Source of the DNA: Halomarina pelagica
GTDB taxonomy: Archaea > Halobacteriota > Halobacteria > Halobacteriales > Haloarculaceae
Direction of reading: 5' to 3'
NCBI RefSeq assembly: GCF_024228315.1
Contig: NZ_CP100455.1
Coordinates: 372,001 to 436,000 of the forward strand
Length of the DNA stretch: 64,000 nucleotides
A program made the translations under genes and the position numbers. Of this stretch, positions 36,096 through 46,214 are shown one piece after another (position 1 is the first letter of the stretch; every line of letters begins with the position of its first letter). The notes below the pieces were generated by a model, which was given only the letters and a program-made list of their open reading frames with translations, did no database searches and had not been told where the DNA came from.

Positions 36096-36301
36096 GTCGG
36101 TCGGATCCGAGCCGTCCGCGGTAGCGGTCCCCCGGCCGACGTACCCGCCGCACGCGGCCGGTTCGAGGAAGGGCCCGATCACGTCGCGCGCCCGTCTCAC
36201 GGCCGTGGGACTCCCGACTGCCGGACGATCGGAACGGACGAACCTTCGGCGCGGGTGGACGGTCGGCAGTATACTTACGGCGTCGGATCGTAGCGTCGCG
36301 C

Positions 36302-37615
36302 ATGCGATTCGAGTCGGAGTTCGTCGGCGATCGCTCGGGGTTCGCGTGGTGGGCGATCGTGCTCGCGGTCGGCGGCGTCCTCCTCTACGCGATCTACGAG
36401 TACGTCGGGGCGTTCGTCCTCGGGCTGTTCATCTACTACGCGACGCGGCCCATCTACGAGCGCCTCGGCGACCGGATCCCCTCGCGGTCGCTCAGGGCCG
36501 GCCTCGCGCTCGCGCTGATCGCGCTCCCGATCCTCCTGCTGATCGGCTACACGGTCCTCGTCGGCGTTCGTGAGCTGAGCGGCCTCGCCGTCGCCGACCT
36601 CGGGACGTACCTGCGTCCGCTCCGGCCGTACGTCGGCGAAGCCGCCCTCAGGAACCCTCAGGAGCTGCTCGCGTCGCTGCTGGAGAACCCACAGCAGCTC
36701 CGGCAGTTCGGGGACGCGGACACCGTACAGCAGGTGGTCGGGACGGCCGGCGGCTACCTCGGCGTCTTCGCCGCCGGGCTGGTCCAGCTGTTCATCGCGC
36801 TCGCGGTCGGGTTCTACCTGCTCCGTGACGACTTCAAGCTCGCCGGGTGGGTCCGCTCATCGCTCGCCCGCGACGACCCTGCGCTCGTCGCGTTCGGCAC
36901 CGCGGTCGACCGCGACCTCAAGACGGTCTACTTCGGGAACATCCTGAACGCGTTCGTCGTGGCGGTGGTCGCCGCCGTCTCCTACAACGCGCTCGACGCG
37001 GTCGCGCCCCCGGCGCTCTCGATCCCCGCGCCGACGCTCCTCGGGCTGCTCACCGGCGCGGCGAGCCTCGTCCCGGTAGTCGGGATGAAGATCGTCTACG
37101 TGCCGGTCGCCCTCTACCTGTTCGGGCTCTCGCTGCTCACCGACCCCGCGTCGCTCTGGTACCCGATCGCGTTCCTCGTCGTGAGCCTCGCGGTCGTCGA
37201 CGGGGCGACCGAACTGCTCCTCAGGCCGTACATCTCCGGGCGGAACCTCCACGTCGGGTTGGTCCTGTTCGCGTACATCCTCGGCCCGCTCATCTTCGGC
37301 TGGTACGGTCTCTTCCTCGGCCCGCTCGTGCTCGTGGTCGCGGTCCACCTCGCCCGGATCGTCCTCCCCGAACTCGTCCACGGCGAGCCGGTCGACCCCT
37401 CGGCCGACGGTCGCGATCCGATCCCCGACGCCGACGGCGGCGTCGAGGACCCGTCGACGTCGAGCCGCGCGGCCGACGGGGACGACGCTACGGGGGAAAC
37501 GGTCGACGCGGTCGACGGAGGAAGGGTCGAGGACGGAGGAGGCCCGACCGACGACGAGACGGCCGACGAGGGAACGATCGAAGGGGGAGACGACGCGGTC
37601 GACGAGCGCTCGTAG
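36302..37615 (+). CDS. AI-2E family transporter-like membrane protein
   Basis: A 437-residue polytopic membrane protein with about eight helices, of the AI-2E/PerM family of putative exporters. Conserved pieces include the N-terminal pair of helices (AFVLGLFIYYATRPIYERL), the long soluble loop at about 95-155, VDRDLKTVYFGNILNAFVVA and the C-terminal LILFAYILGPLIFGWYGLFLGP-like stretch. The last 80 residues are an acidic, disordered tail. A TATA-like TATACTTA at about 36270-36277 sits about 28 bases from the ATG, fitting leaderless transcription. The substrate is unknown. Confidence 0.87.
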   Translation: MRFESEFVGDRSGFAWWAIVLAVGGVLLYAIYEYVGAFVLGLFIYYATRPIYERLGDRIPSRSLRAGLALALIALPILLLIGYTVLVGVRELSGLAVADLGTYLRPLRPYVGEAALRNPQELLASLLENPQQLRQFGDADTVQQVVGTAGGYLGVFAAGLVQLFIALAVGFYLLRDDFKLAGWVRSSLARDDPALVAFGTAVDRDLKTVYFGNILNAFVVAVVAAVSYNALDAVAPPALSIPAPTLLGLLTGAASLVPVVGMKIVYVPVALYLFGLSLLTDPASLWYPIAFLVVSLAVVDGATELLLRPYISGRNLHVGLVLFAYILGPLIFGWYGLFLGPLVLVVAVHLARIVLPELVHGEPVDPSADGRDPIPDADGGVEDPSTSSRAADGDDATGETVDAVDGGRVEDGGGPTDDETADEGTIEGGDDAVDERS

Positions 37616-37739
37616 CGGCGTCTCTTCCGCTCGTCGCTCGTCGCGTCGCCCCGCCTCGACGTGGCGTCGCCCGGGTTCGAGACTACAATCCTGATTGTCA
37701 CAAGCAAAAGAATGACGCTCCTTCGGAACTAACGGCGCG

Positions 37740-37919
37740 ATGATGTCTCAGCGGCGACCCGAGGCCGGACTGGGCTCCGAACGGCGACCCTCCCTCCGCT
37801 CGTCGACCGTGACCCGTCACTCCGACGGGACGATCACGTACTTCGACGGCGAGGTGGTGCGGGAACTCGGGGGAGCGAAACGGGTGATCGCGGACGTCGT
37901 CCTCCGACTCGTCGGCTGA
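37740..37919 (+). CDS. Small hypothetical protein (59 residues)
   Basis: A short frame with two adjacent ATGs. The N-terminal half is Arg/Ser-rich; the second half looks structured (HSDGTITYFDGEVVRELG then RVIADVVLRLVG). The codon positions have the GC-rich third-base pattern of real genes here. It lies in the gap between the AI-2E gene and the permease gene. I do not recognise a family. Confidence 0.45.
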   Translation: MMSQRRPEAGLGSERRPSLRSSTVTRHSDGTITYFDGEVVRELGGAKRVIADVVLRLVG

Positions 37920-38093
37920 CGCCGGCGCGTCAGCGGGCCGGCGGACGCGAGGAGCACTCGCGTCCCGATGGCGACGGCGTTGGCGTGCGCGACGGAGAGG
38001 TCGGAACCGACCGTCGCGCTAGCGACGCGTGTCGCGCCGTCGAATCGTGTGCCGGGCAAGGATTTACGGTTGGCTGTCGAGTAGCGCACCGAG

Positions 38094-40508
38094 ATGGCAG
38101 AATCAACCGCGGAATCCGCCGGCGAGGCGGAAGGCGGAGAGGTGGAGACGGACCTCTCCCGCGACATGAGTCTGGCCGACGTCACCTTCATCGGCGTCGG
38201 GGCGATGATCGGTGCCGGCGTGTTCGCGCTGACCGGTTTCGCCGCGGGGCTTGCGGGCCCGGCGCTCACGCTCGCGTTCCTGTTGAACGGCTTCGTCGCA
38301 ACGTTCACCGCCGTGTCGTACGCCGAACTCGGCGCGGCGTTCCCCGAGGCGGGCGGCGGGTACCTCTGGGTCAAAGAGGCGCTCGTCGACCCGAACGGGT
38401 TCTACGCGGGGTGGATGAGCTGGTTCGCCCACGCGGTCGCCTGCTCGCTCTACGCCGTCACGTTCGGGGCCTTCCTGCTCGAGTTGATCCACTACGCGGG
38501 GCTCCTCCCGACGCCGGACGAGGTCATGCTCCTCGGCATCGTCACGGGCCACATGCTCGAGAAGCTGTTCGCGGTGCTGATGATCTCGCTCTTCGCCTAC
38601 ATCAACTACCGGGGCGCGGAGGAGACGGGCACCGCGGGTATCGTCGTCACGGCGATCAAGGTCGTCGTCCTCGGCGTGTTCGTCGCCTTCGGTATCATGG
38701 CGACCCTCAACAGCCCGAACTGGACCGGGAAGTTCCTGAACAGCCCCACGTTCGCGCCGAACGGCCTGTTCGGCATCGTCGGCGCAATGGGCTTCACCTA
38801 CATCGCCTTCGAGGGCTACGAGATCATCGTCCAGTCCGGCGAGGAGGTCGTCGACCCCGGGACGAACATCCCCAAGGCGGTCTTCTACTCGATGATCGTC
38901 GTCGTCCCGATCTACGTCCTCGTCGCGTTCGCCTCGATCGGCGGCATCGAGGTGACCCAGGACCTGGTTCGACAGGCCGGTCTGGACGGACAGGGACAGG
39001 TGTACACGTGGGAGCTGCTCGGCCAGCTCGGTGAACTCGGCATCATCGAGGCGGCCGGGCAGTTCGTCCCCTACGGCGTCCCGCTGCTCCTGTTCGCCGG
39101 GCTGGCGGCGACGATGAGCGCGCTCAACGCGACGGTCTACTCCTCCAGCCGCGTCTCGTTCGCCATGGGTCGCGACCGGGCGCTCCCGGCGTTCTTCGAC
39201 CGGATCCACCCCGGCAAGCGCACGCCCCACTGGGCGATCCTCCTGTCGGCGGTGCTCATCGCGGTGATGGCGATCGCGCTGCCGATCGAGAGCGTCGCCG
39301 CCGCGGCGGACATCATGTTCATCCTGCTGTTCGTACAGGTCAACTGGACGGTCATCCGGATGCGCCAGACGCACCCCGACCTGCCGCGGACGTACACGGT
39401 GCCGTTCATGCCGTGGCCGCCGCTGATCGGCATCGTCCTCCAGATCCTGCTCACGCCGTTTCTCATCTACACGCTCGGGCTGGAGGCGATCGGCATCGGC
39501 GAGAGTAACCACGGCTTGATCGCCCTGGTCACGACGATCGTCTGGATGGGCCTCGGTCTCGTCATCTACTACGGCTACTCGAAGCAGAAGGAAGCCGAGA
39601 AGCTCGAGGAGGAGACCCCGACCGTGGTCACCGAGCGGCACCCGGAGGCCGCGGGGAAGCAGATCGTCGTCCCGGTCGCGAACCCCGAGAACGCCACGCA
39701 GTTGATGCGGACGGCGATCGACTGGGCGAAGGACACGGGCGGCGAGATCCTCGTCACCAGCGTCGTCACGGTCCCGCACCAGACCCCGATCTCGGAGGGC
39801 CGGGCGTTCATCGACGGCGAGCGCGAGGTCATCGAGCGGGCGATGGCGGTCGCCGAGGACGCCGACGTTCCCGTGAGCGGGACGATCCGGATCGGCCACG
39901 ACGTCGCCGACGCGATCGTCAACACCGTCGACCAGTACGGGAGCGACGCGGTCCTCATGGGGTGGAAGGGACAGCGCGCCACCCAGCGGCGCGACATCGT
40001 CCTCGGGAGCAACGTCGACAGGGTGGTGACGGAGGCCGACGCCGACGTGTTCGTCGAGAAGATCGGACCCGAGGCGGGTAGTGCCGAGGCGATCCTCGTC
40101 CCGACCGCGGGCGGCCCGCACGCGGAACTGGCCGCCGACCTCGCCGACTCGATCGCCGCCTCCGAGGGCGCACGGGTCGACGTCGTCTACGTCGTCGATC
40201 CGGACGCGTCCGGATCCGAACGCGCGGAGGTCGAAGAGATGCTCGACGAGGCGGCGGCCCGCTTCGACAGGACGGACCCCGAGCGGGTGAACACGGCGGT
40301 GCTCGAGGGGACGGACGTAGTCGACGAACTGCTCGACGCGTCGGAGGACTACGACGTCACCGTCATCGGTGCGACCCGCGAGGGGCTCCTCCAGCAGTTC
40401 GTCTTCGGGGCGCTCCCGGAGGAGTTCGGCCGTCGCGCGAACGTCACGACGATCATGACCAAGCGCGACGTCGACCTCCGTTCCCGCCTCGCCCGGTGGA
40501 TCGGGTAG
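38094..40508 (+). CDS. APC-family amino acid permease fused to two universal stress domains
   Basis: An 804-residue fusion. Residues about 20-495 form a 12-helix APC transporter: MSLADVTFIGVGAMIGAGVF at the first helix with the unwound GAGVF segment, YAELGAAFPEAGGGYLWV in helix 2, and YIAFEGYEIIVQSGEEV. Residues about 520-660 and 665-795 are two UspA-like domains with the GWKGQRATQRRDIVLGSN nucleotide loop in the first and VIGATREGLLQQFVFGALP in the second. Such fusions are common in halophilic archaea and may regulate transport by ATP or stress state (inference). Confidence 0.92.
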   Translation: MAESTAESAGEAEGGEVETDLSRDMSLADVTFIGVGAMIGAGVFALTGFAAGLAGPALTLAFLLNGFVATFTAVSYAELGAAFPEAGGGYLWVKEALVDPNGFYAGWMSWFAHAVACSLYAVTFGAFLLELIHYAGLLPTPDEVMLLGIVTGHMLEKLFAVLMISLFAYINYRGAEETGTAGIVVTAIKVVVLGVFVAFGIMATLNSPNWTGKFLNSPTFAPNGLFGIVGAMGFTYIAFEGYEIIVQSGEEVVDPGTNIPKAVFYSMIVVVPIYVLVAFASIGGIEVTQDLVRQAGLDGQGQVYTWELLGQLGELGIIEAAGQFVPYGVPLLLFAGLAATMSALNATVYSSSRVSFAMGRDRALPAFFDRIHPGKRTPHWAILLSAVLIAVMAIALPIESVAAAADIMFILLFVQVNWTVIRMRQTHPDLPRTYTVPFMPWPPLIGIVLQILLTPFLIYTLGLEAIGIGESNHGLIALVTTIVWMGLGLVIYYGYSKQKEAEKLEEETPTVVTERHPEAAGKQIVVPVANPENATQLMRTAIDWAKDTGGEILVTSVVTVPHQTPISEGRAFIDGEREVIERAMAVAEDADVPVSGTIRIGHDVADAIVNTVDQYGSDAVLMGWKGQRATQRRDIVLGSNVDRVVTEADADVFVEKIGPEAGSAEAILVPTAGGPHAELAADLADSIAASEGARVDVVYVVDPDASGSERAEVEEMLDEAAARFDRTDPERVNTAVLEGTDVVDELLDASEDYDVTVIGATREGLLQQFVFGALPEEFGRRANVTTIMTKRDVDLRSRLARWIG

Positions 40509-40543
40509 GGCGGTGTCCGCCCACCGTCGTAGCGGTTCCGGAG

Positions 40544-41353
40544 TTAAACGGCCAGGAGGAGGGCGGTATAGACGAGCCCGCCGAGGGCGAACGCCCAGAA
40601 CCTGCTCTCGCGTTCCTCGGGCAGTTCCTCCTTGATCACGTTGAGCACGACGCCGCCGGCGAGGAAGGAAAACAGGACGGCGACGGCCGCCTCGTCTATT
40701 TCGATCGCGTATCCGATCGCCGCCCCGATCACGACCGCGGCGCCCAGTATCCAGCGGCCGACCCGATCGTACGTCCGCCTGTGATGCTCGCGCAGTCCGA
40801 AGTCGTTCACGACGAAGTGAAGCCCCATCGCGGCGGCGAAAAACAGGAGGCTCGCGGTCCCCGGCGACTCCCGGTGGAGCAGCAGATACCCGATCAGACC
40901 GCTGTAGACGGCGAAGGAGCCGATGTGGATCCAGAACACGCCCGCGCTCGGCGTCCGCTCGCCGTCCTCGAGCGACCTGTCGGACTGGGACCGCTTCGCC
41001 ATCCGCTCCAGTCCGTAGAAGAGGACGAACCCCAGGAGCGCGATCAGGTACACGTGGCGCTCTGAGAACGTGGCGATGACGATCCCGCTCCGCTCGACCG
41101 TCTCCGCCCCCTCGCTGACCTCGGGCAGAACGTGGACGAACACGTAGGCGACCGACGCGCCGCCGGCCATCGACAGCCAGCGGCTCCGGGGGATGACCTC
41201 GAGGAAGCGCAGCTTCCCGGCGAACAGGTGGACGAGCGCCAGTCCGACGGCGAGAATCGGCACGAGCACGGCCACTCGGTCATCGATTCCGACGGTCGCG
41301 AGGACGCGGGCAGTGGCGGAGCCGAGGGCGGGGGAAACGAGCGCGCGCATCAT
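40544..41353 (-). CDS. Polytopic membrane protein, ZIP-like
   Basis: A 269-residue protein with about eight hydrophobic segments, including VLVPILAVGLALVHLFAG, GASVAYVFVHVLPEV and LYGLERMAKRS-type loops. His-containing helices (VHVLPE, LHFVVND) recall ZIP-like metal carriers, but the full HNxxDG motif is missing, so I call only resemblance. The ATG at 41353/41350 is preferred over 41443 because the longer frame adds a polar, Arg/Pro-rich leader. It converges with the APC gene with about 35 bases between stops. Confidence 0.65.
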   Translation of the reverse strand: MMRALVSPALGSATARVLATVGIDDRVAVLVPILAVGLALVHLFAGKLRFLEVIPRSRWLSMAGGASVAYVFVHVLPEVSEGAETVERSGIVIATFSERHVYLIALLGFVLFYGLERMAKRSQSDRSLEDGERTPSAGVFWIHIGSFAVYSGLIGYLLLHRESPGTASLLFFAAAMGLHFVVNDFGLREHHRRTYDRVGRWILGAAVVIGAAIGYAIEIDEAAVAVLFSFLAGGVVLNVIKEELPEERESRFWAFALGGLVYTALLLAV

Positions 41354-41617
41354 CGTCGGCTCCGTCGCGACGCCCCACGCGGGTGGCCGACCTGTCCGGC
41401 GATCGATTCGAGGAGGACGACCGGTGCCCTCCTCGTCCGGCATTCTCGTGTGATCGTCACGCGCCCGATTACTCCTCGGGCGTAAAGGGCGCTCGACCTG
41501 CGAGCGCAGGCGTACGTACGAGCGCCCCGATTCCGGTCGTCCGTCGCCGTCGATCGACGGGGATTCTCACTCTCGGACGGCAGAGGGTCCCCACGACGTT
41601 TGGGACCGACGTGCAAA

Positions 41618-41624
41618 CGTATAT
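41618..41624 (+). promoter_or_regulatory. TATA-like element for dhaKLM
   Basis: GTATATC-type box about 28-33 bases before the dhaK ATG, at the usual distance for a leaderless or short-leader haloarchaeal transcript. Confidence 0.4.
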
Positions 41625-41650
41625 CCCCGCGACGGTCGATCCTTCGGGGT

Positions 41651-42637
<987 letters not shown>

Positions 42638-42689
42638 ACCCGCGGTTCGAGGGGGAACGCTTACCTGAGTTCGCGGCGACCGGGGAGGC

Positions 42690-43394
42690 ATGACCGACGT
42701 TGCGCGGGAACGCGAGGCGATCGTCGCCGCCGTCGATCGGATCGCCGACCGACTCGCCGACGAGAAGGCGTACCTGACCGAACTCGACTCGGCGATCGGC
42801 GACGCCGACCACGGGACGAACGTGAGCCGCGGCTTCGGGGCCGCGCGGGAGGCGGTCGTCGAGGCGGACGACGCGAGCGCGGAGGACCTCGTGAAGACCG
42901 TCGGCATGACGCTCGTCTCGGAGGTCGGCGGCGCGGCGGGCCCGCTGTACGGCGGGTCGTTCATGCACGCCAGCGGGGAACTCGAGGAGGGGGTCACCGC
43001 CGCGTCCACCGTCGCGTTCGGGGAGGCGTTCCTCGAGAAGGTGCGGGATCGAGGCGGAGCCGAGGTGGGCGCGAAGACGATGGTCGACGCGATCACGCCG
43101 GCGGTCCACACCTACAAGAAGTCGATCGAGCAGGACGACCTGCCGCCGCTTGCCGCGCTCGCGAAGGCCGTCGACGCCGCCGAGCGCGGCGTGGACTTCA
43201 CGCTCCCGATCCGGGCGACCAAGGGCCGGGCGTCCTACCTCGGCTGGCGGTCGGTCGGCCACCAGGACCCCGGCGCGACGAGCACGCTCTTCATCTTAGA
43301 GGAGATCCACGCGACCGCGGAAGAGTACCTGAACGGGGAGGGCGAGCGGGACGCCAGTTCCCCATCGACGCCCGACGACGGGGAGGGCGAGTAG
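42690..43394 (+). CDS. dhaL: Dihydroxyacetone kinase subunit DhaL
   Basis: The 234-residue ADP-binding subunit; its nucleotide is not exchanged but re-phosphorylated by DhaM. The Mg ligands lie in DSAIGDADHGTN (Asp33, Asp38, Asp40), close to the bacterial positions. GGAAGPLYGGSF and GRASYLGWRSVGHQDPGA are also conserved. It starts 52 bases after dhaK and abuts dhaM. Confidence 0.95.
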   Translation: MTDVAREREAIVAAVDRIADRLADEKAYLTELDSAIGDADHGTNVSRGFGAAREAVVEADDASAEDLVKTVGMTLVSEVGGAAGPLYGGSFMHASGELEEGVTAASTVAFGEAFLEKVRDRGGAEVGAKTMVDAITPAVHTYKKSIEQDDLPPLAALAKAVDAAERGVDFTLPIRATKGRASYLGWRSVGHQDPGATSTLFILEEIHATAEEYLNGEGERDASSPSTPDDGEGE

Positions 43395-43772
43395 ATGGTC
43401 GGCGTGCTCGTCGTCTCCCACAGCCGACGCGCGGCGGAGGGGATCGTCGAGGTGGCGGCGGAGATGGCCGGCGACGTCGCCATCGCTGGGGTGGGGGGCG
43501 ACCCCGACGGCGGCATCGGGACCAGCGCGCCCGCGATCGGCGAGGCGCTCGACGGCCTCGACGACGACGCCGTCGTCGTGCTCGTCGATCTCGGGAGCGC
43601 GGTGATGAACGCCGAGATCGCCATCGAATCCTACGACGGCGAGGCGATCATCGCGGACGCGCCGGTGCTCGAGGGGGCGGTCAACTGCGCCGTCGAGGCC
43701 GGTTCGCCGAAGGCGACCCTCGAGTCCGTGCGCGAGGCCGCGGAGGCGGCAGGCGACGTCGCAAAGCTCTGA
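43395..43772 (+). CDS. dhaM: PTS-type phosphocarrier subunit DhaM
   Basis: A 125-residue EIIA-mannose-type domain. His9 in MVGVLVVSHSRRAAEG is the expected phosphorylated residue, and GGIGTSA plus LVDLGSAVMNAE match the domain. It is a single-domain DhaM, without the HPr and EI-like modules that some bacteria fuse to it, so a separate EI and HPr must supply the phosphate. Its ATG directly follows the dhaL stop. Cells with this triplet need PTS components elsewhere in the genome. Confidence 0.93.
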   Translation: MVGVLVVSHSRRAAEGIVEVAAEMAGDVAIAGVGGDPDGGIGTSAPAIGEALDGLDDDAVVVLVDLGSAVMNAEIAIESYDGEAIIADAPVLEGAVNCAVEAGSPKATLESVREAAEAAGDVAKL

Positions 43773-44080
43773 ACGCTGATCCGATGGCCGTTCCGTCGTA
43801 CACGTAGCCGACGCTCGGGGCGTCGAGTCACAGGTGGGGAGCGTCGAGGGCGATCCCATGGGGTACCCGCTCGCCCTCGACCGCTCGCGTATTCGAGATT
43901 CGAGACCGCGTACTTCAGCGTGACGGTATGCGGTCGGTACGCCGGGTACCGCGGACGACGTCGAACGCGGCCGACCTCCGCCCTTCGACGGCGCTACTCC
44001 CCGTAGGCGTCGAGCAGTTCCCACTCCTCGCGCATCAGCGCGCGGACCCCTCGACCACCGACGCCGAGGCCGGAACTGGC
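43773..44080. other. Intergenic region between dhaM and the HAD gene
   Basis: About 310 bases. An open frame continuous with the HAD gene begins at 43928, but its first 51 codons look non-coding. I see no other gene, and no strong terminator. Confidence 0.4.
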
Positions 44081-44758
44081 ATGGCGGACCGAACCGCAGG
44101 TGTAGGCGTGAGCCGATTTCGCGCGGTCCTGTTCGACATGGACGGGGTGCTCGTCGACTCCGAGGACCACTGGAACCGGGTGTGGCGCGAGGAGGTGTTC
44201 GCCCGCGTCGAGGAGGGGGAGCCGACCCTGGCGGAGGTGACCGGGCGCAACTACCGCGAGAGCCTCGCCGAGATCGACGAGGCCTACGGTCTCCCCGGCG
44301 GTCCCGAGCGCTTCGAACGCCGGTTCGAGACCGCCGCGGACGCCGTCTACGGCGAGGCGGTGTCGCTCACGCCGGGCGTCCCCGACCTCCTCGACGCACT
44401 CCGGGAGCGGGGCCTCGCCGTCGGCGTCGTCTCCTCGGCACCCGAGGCGTGGATCCGAACGGTCGTCGGACGCTTCGACCTCGACCCCCTCGACGTCGTC
44501 GTGAGCGCGGAACACCTGGACGGGCCGGGGAAGCCCGCCCCGGGGATCTACGAGCGCGCGGCCGACGCGCTCGGGGTCGCCCCGGACGACTGCGTCGTGA
44601 TCGAGGACTCCGAGAACGGCGTCAGGGCGGCGGCGCGGGCGGACGCGACGGTTGTTCGCTTCCGCCGCGGCGGCGACGCGGCCCCCACGCCCGGAACCGA
44701 CGCGATCGCCGCCGACCCCGCGGAACTCCGCGGGACGCTCCTCGATCTGGTCGGCTGA
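44081..44758 (+). CDS. HAD-family phosphatase (beta-phosphoglucomutase-like)
   Basis: A 225-residue HAD hydrolase of subfamily IA. Motif I is LFDMDGVLVDSEDHW with the nucleophile Asp19 and Asp21 acid/base, the DxD arrangement of phosphatases. A helical cap follows (about 30-95). Motif II is GVVSSAP, motif III contains the Lys of GPGKPAPGIYERAA and motif IV is CVVIEDSENGVRAA. The substrate is a phosphorylated small metabolite, not identifiable from sequence. ATG 44081 is used; a GTG at 44108 is possible. Confidence 0.85.
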   Translation: MADRTAGVGVSRFRAVLFDMDGVLVDSEDHWNRVWREEVFARVEEGEPTLAEVTGRNYRESLAEIDEAYGLPGGPERFERRFETAADAVYGEAVSLTPGVPDLLDALRERGLAVGVVSSAPEAWIRTVVGRFDLDPLDVVVSAEHLDGPGKPAPGIYERAADALGVAPDDCVVIEDSENGVRAAARADATVVRFRRGGDAAPTPGTDAIAADPAELRGTLLDLVG

Positions 44759-44862
44759 CGGACCCGGCGGCCACGGGGGGTAGTCGAGGTCCGCGGCGGG
44801 CGAACGAGTACGTACCTTGTGAACATGTATTATGACGGGAGGCGTCGTACTTCCCTCGAACC

Positions 44863-45678
44863 ATGGCGGAGGAGAGTTCACTCGAGGGTGCGGTATCGAT
44901 CGTGACGGGCGCGGGCGGACAGATCGGCGAGGGGATCGCGCTCGAACTCGCGGGGGCCGGGAGCGACGTGGTCGTCGCGGACGTGAACGCCCTGGAGACG
45001 GAGTACAACCAGCAGTCCTCGCGCGAGGTCGGCGGCGCGACGCGGGCGCAGGAGGTGGCCGACCGCGTGGAGGAGCGGGGACGGCGCGCGCACGTCGTCG
45101 AGTGCGACGTGACGAAGGACGACCAGGTCCGGGCGATGGTCGAGGAGACCGTCTCCGAGTTCGGTCGGCTCGACGTCCTCGTCAACAACGCGGGGATCAT
45201 CACCGTCGCCCCGGTCGAGGAGATGGCGGAGGAGGAGTGGGACTCCGTGATGGACGTGAACGTGAAAGGGGTGTTTCTCCCCTCGCGGGCGGCGATCCCG
45301 CACCTGCGGGAGTCCGCCGGGAGCATCGTCAACACCGCCTCCATCGCGGGGAGCATCGGGGCGGCGGGCCTCGGGCACTACTGCGCCTCGAAGCACGCCG
45401 TCCTCGGGCTGACGAAGTCGCTCGCGCTCGAACTCGCGCCCGACAACGTGACGGTGAACGCCATCTGTCCGGGGATCGTCGACACGCCGATGTGGGAGCG
45501 GGTGCTGACGCCGACGCTCGAGGAGTCCTACGAGGAGACGGTGGAGCGCGTCATCCCGCTCGGGCGCGACCAGACCCCCGAGGACATGGGTCGACTCGCC
45601 GTCTTCTACGCGACGAACCGGAACGTGACCGGTCAGGCGCTCGCGGTCGACGGGGGGATCCTCCAGAACGTGATCTGA
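44863..45678 (+). CDS. Short-chain dehydrogenase/reductase
   Basis: A 271-residue SDR. The cofactor motif is TGAGGQIGEG (about 15-24), with Asp at the end of the second strand (VVVADV) suggesting NAD preference. NNAGI, the catalytic Ser in NTASIAGS, and YCASK (about 167-171) are all present. Between strand 2 and helix 3 is an insert (NALETEYNQQSSREVGGAT region), longer than in the common SDR. Close relatives include ketoreductases and sugar or polyol dehydrogenases. A role with dhaKLM in polyol metabolism is only an inference from location. Confidence 0.87.
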   Translation: MAEESSLEGAVSIVTGAGGQIGEGIALELAGAGSDVVVADVNALETEYNQQSSREVGGATRAQEVADRVEERGRRAHVVECDVTKDDQVRAMVEETVSEFGRLDVLVNNAGIITVAPVEEMAEEEWDSVMDVNVKGVFLPSRAAIPHLRESAGSIVNTASIAGSIGAAGLGHYCASKHAVLGLTKSLALELAPDNVTVNAICPGIVDTPMWERVLTPTLEESYEETVERVIPLGRDQTPEDMGRLAVFYATNRNVTGQALAVDGGILQNVI

Positions 45679-46214
45679 GTCGCGACCCGGCGAAACGACG
45701 ACCACGTCCGCGAATCGTCGGCGCGTCGACGGGGTATCGCCTCCGCTCGAGATACGTCTCGTACAGTAGGTAATGTGACAGAGCTGTCTCGCCTCTCGGA
45801 TCACCGCGAAAACGGCCACAGGTGGTTGTGGTGGTGCCCACCACCATCTCCCCTCCGACCCCCGAGAGTTTAGTTAGCCGTCACATGTGTTATGTGATAT
45901 GACAGTCGAGAGGGGGAGACGCTACCCGACGGCCGAGGGTCCCCGGCCGCGACGGCGTATGATCGACCTTACTCCGTGAGAGTAACGCGCGCTTCGGTCG
46001 CGGTCGGCCGGCCCGAGAGCGGTGCACCGGATCGTCCTCTCCGCCGGAGTTCGATCGACGGTACACCGAGGGTGACCGCACGCCGTCGCGGCGATTCCGT
46101 CCCCATCCGCGTCGACTCGCGACGGATCGTATCATTCAGCCTTTATTAACGATCAACCTGGCGAGATGGGCTACAAATCGTTTATGTAGTCCTGTGCCAC
46201 ATATTCACGTAAGG
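45679..46214. other. Intergenic region before the DUF7504/CHAT cassette
   Basis: About 535 bases with no supported gene. It contains a hairpin-forming GGTGGTGCCCACCACC at 45830-45845 and an inverted repeat TCACAT-5-ATGTGA at 45881-45897. The last 80 bases are AT-rich and include TTTATGTA (46181-46188), a TATA-like element placed about 30 bases before the ATG at 46215. Confidence 0.5.
45830..45845. repeat. Short inverted repeat (GGTGGTG-CC-CACCACC)
   Basis: Seven-base arms around two bases, about 150 bases after the SDR stop. No T-run follows, so it is not an obvious terminator; a regulator-binding site is possible. Confidence 0.4.
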
